A DNA stretch of 64,000 bases from Naasia sp. SYSU D00057 (GTDB lineage: Bacteria > Actinomycetota > Actinomycetes > Actinomycetales > Microbacteriaceae): assembly GCF_017916505.1 (NCBI RefSeq), contig NZ_JAFMSZ010000001.1, forward strand, positions 1,116,001-1,180,000, given 5' to 3'. Below the pieces are notes generated by a model. That model searched no databases and was not told the DNA's origin. It saw only the letters and a program-made list of their open reading frames with translations. A program made the position numbers and the translations under genes. Positions 63,038 to 64,000 of this stretch are shown here, in pieces. The number at the start of each line of letters is the position of its first letter. Positions within the stretch are counted from its first letter, which is position 1.

Positions 63038-64000
63038 TCAGCGGGCGAGGAGGAAGAGCGCGTACGCGGCCACGGCCGAAGGCAGGATCGAGTCGAGCCG
63101 GTCGAGGAAGCCGCCGTGGCCGGGCAGCCACGAGCTGATGTCCTTGATCTCGAGGTCGCGCTTGATCATCGACTCGGTGAGGTCACCGACCGTCGCGGTG
63201 ACGACGAGCACCCCGCCGAAGAGGAGCCCGAACGCCCACGACTCCCCCAGCATGAAGACGCTGATCAGCACACCGGTGATGAGTGCGGCGGCCGCGCTGC
63301 CGGCGAAGCCCTCCCACGTCTTCTTGGGGCTGATCCTGGGTGCCATGGGGTGCTTGCCGAAGGCGACGCCCGCCGCGTACGCGCCGACGTCGCAGGCCAC
63401 CACCACGATGAGGAAGCCGAGCGTCCACCACTGGCCGCCCTCCTCCGCCGTGAGCACGACCGTGAAGCTGCCGAGGAGGGTGAGGTAGAGCTGGATGAAG
63501 GCACCGGCGCCGAGATCGAGCCGGAGGTCCTCCGCCTTCGTCGAGCCGCGGCCGAAGAGCGCCTCGACGAGGCGCCACGCCGTGACGAAGGCCATCGCGG
63601 CGAGCACGCCGAACCACTGCCCGAGGCCGGGGAAGAAGTACGCGGCCGGCAGCACGACCGCCGCCGCGACGACCGAGGCGACGCGCGGCACGTCCCGTCC
63701 GGACCGGCGGAGCGCCCCGGCGAGCTCGACCACCGCGAACGCGACGAGCACGCCCGCGAGGACGAGGAAGAGCTCCTTCACCACCACCAGGCTGAGGATG
63801 AGGATCGCGCCGAGCAGCAGGCCGACCGCCGCCGCGAACAGCAGGTTGCGGCCGGTGCGCGCGTTGATGCGCGCCTGCGTCTCCTCGAACTGCTCGCGGG
63901 CGGCGCGCACCTGCGCCTCGATGTCGGCGCGCCGCTGCTCGACCTGAGCCTGCAGCTCGCCGCGCTTCAGGAAGGGGCGGCGCCGCGCGGGGCCGTTCGG
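63038..64000 (-). CDS. cdsA: Phosphatidate cytidylyltransferase (5' end outside window)
   Basis: CdsA makes CDP-diacylglycerol from phosphatidate and CTP. The signature is complete: SPKKTWEGFAGS, GDLTESMIKRDLEIKDISSWLPGHGGFLDRLDS near the C-terminus, with about eight hydrophobic helices. The frame is open past 63910 (GTG) to the window edge with a basic, helical N-terminus (RRRPFLKRGELQAQ then a coiled stretch of Glu/Arg/Gln), so the start may lie at or beyond 64000. Other CdsA proteins lack such a long coiled N-terminus. Confidence 0.95.
   Translation of the reverse strand, partial: PNGPARRRPFLKRGELQAQVEQRRADIEAQVRAAREQFEETQARINARTGRNLLFAAAVGLLLGAILILSLVVVKELFLVLAGVLVAFAVVELAGALRRSGRDVPRVASVVAAAVVLPAAYFFPGLGQWFGVLAAMAFVTAWRLVEALFGRGSTKAEDLRLDLGAGAFIQLYLTLLGSFTVVLTAEEGGQWWTLGFLIVVVACDVGAYAAGVAFGKHPMAPRISPKKTWEGFAGSAAAALITGVLISVFMLGESWAFGLLFGGVLVVTATVGDLTESMIKRDLEIKDISSWLPGHGGFLDRLDSILPSAVAAYALFLLAR

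Overview
The window is 64 kb of very GC-rich, gene-dense DNA. Start codons (many GTG, two TTG), TANNNT boxes 6-9 nt before start codons, F420-type enzymes, GlgE, an Ada-AlkA fusion and DivIVA-type polar-growth proteins point to an actinobacterium, most likely of the Microbacteriaceae; I cannot fix the genus. I see no rRNA, tRNA, phage, transposase, CRISPR array or replication origin. It reads as ordinary chromosome, with one unusual family of intergenic repeats.

Layout. 1-5 kb: treY (cut by the left edge) and treZ, then dinB facing them. 5.3-8.3 kb: a three-gene operon with 4-nt overlaps (type III polyketide synthase, ICMT-family methyltransferase, FAD oxidoreductase), the gene set of phenolic-lipid (srsABC-type) clusters. 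8.3-12 kb: corA, an MpaB-type oxygenase, a TipA-like MerR regulator with its operator, and a Gly-rich membrane protein. 12-16 kb: an acyltransferase and the alkylation-repair pair ada-alkA/ogt, then DedA. 16-28 kb: single-gene metabolic and hypothetical units (F420 oxidoreductase, HAD, phosphoesterase, SDR, DUF3097, a methyltransferase, a TMEM175-like channel, an FBP zinc protein, a phytoene-desaturase-like oxidoreductase). 27.5-30 kb: a TetR/VOC/MFS group tied together by two near-identical operators. 30-43 kb: translation and repair genes (gatCAB, ligA, mnmA with a cysteine desulfurase) interleaved with a 2OG-Fe oxygenase, a secreted hydrolase and a Tat-exported phospholipase C-like enzyme. 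42.8-52.5 kb: alpha-glucan metabolism (glgX, glgP, glgE-glgB), which with treYZ covers making, branching, debranching and degrading glucan and turning it into trehalose. 52.5-64 kb: a polyprenyl-phosphate sugar transferase with a long leader, YbbN, a large membrane protein, a Scy/DivIVA-like coiled coil, an AI-2E exporter, a lytic transglycosylase, a two-repeat DivIVA-domain protein and cdsA (cut by the right edge).

The most unusual signal is between genes. Five intergenic gaps carry arrays of a 7-bp word (CAGCAGG, CAACAGG or CGGCAGG) spaced about 19-22 bp apart (mostly 19 or 20) on one strand. Each array meets inverted copies of the same word across a gap that is always 26 bp start to start, in all seven cores. 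The word differs between loci but is matched on both arms, so geometry and pairing are kept while sequence drifts. One gap holds three tandem copies of a 164-165 bp module. I do not recognise this family.

Promoters are unusually readable. About sixteen genes have a TANNNT box 6-9 nt before the start codon, indicating leaderless or nearly leaderless mRNAs. Two of these boxes are built from the stop codon of the preceding gene. The iscS-like/glgX divergent pair shares one overlapping symmetric -10.
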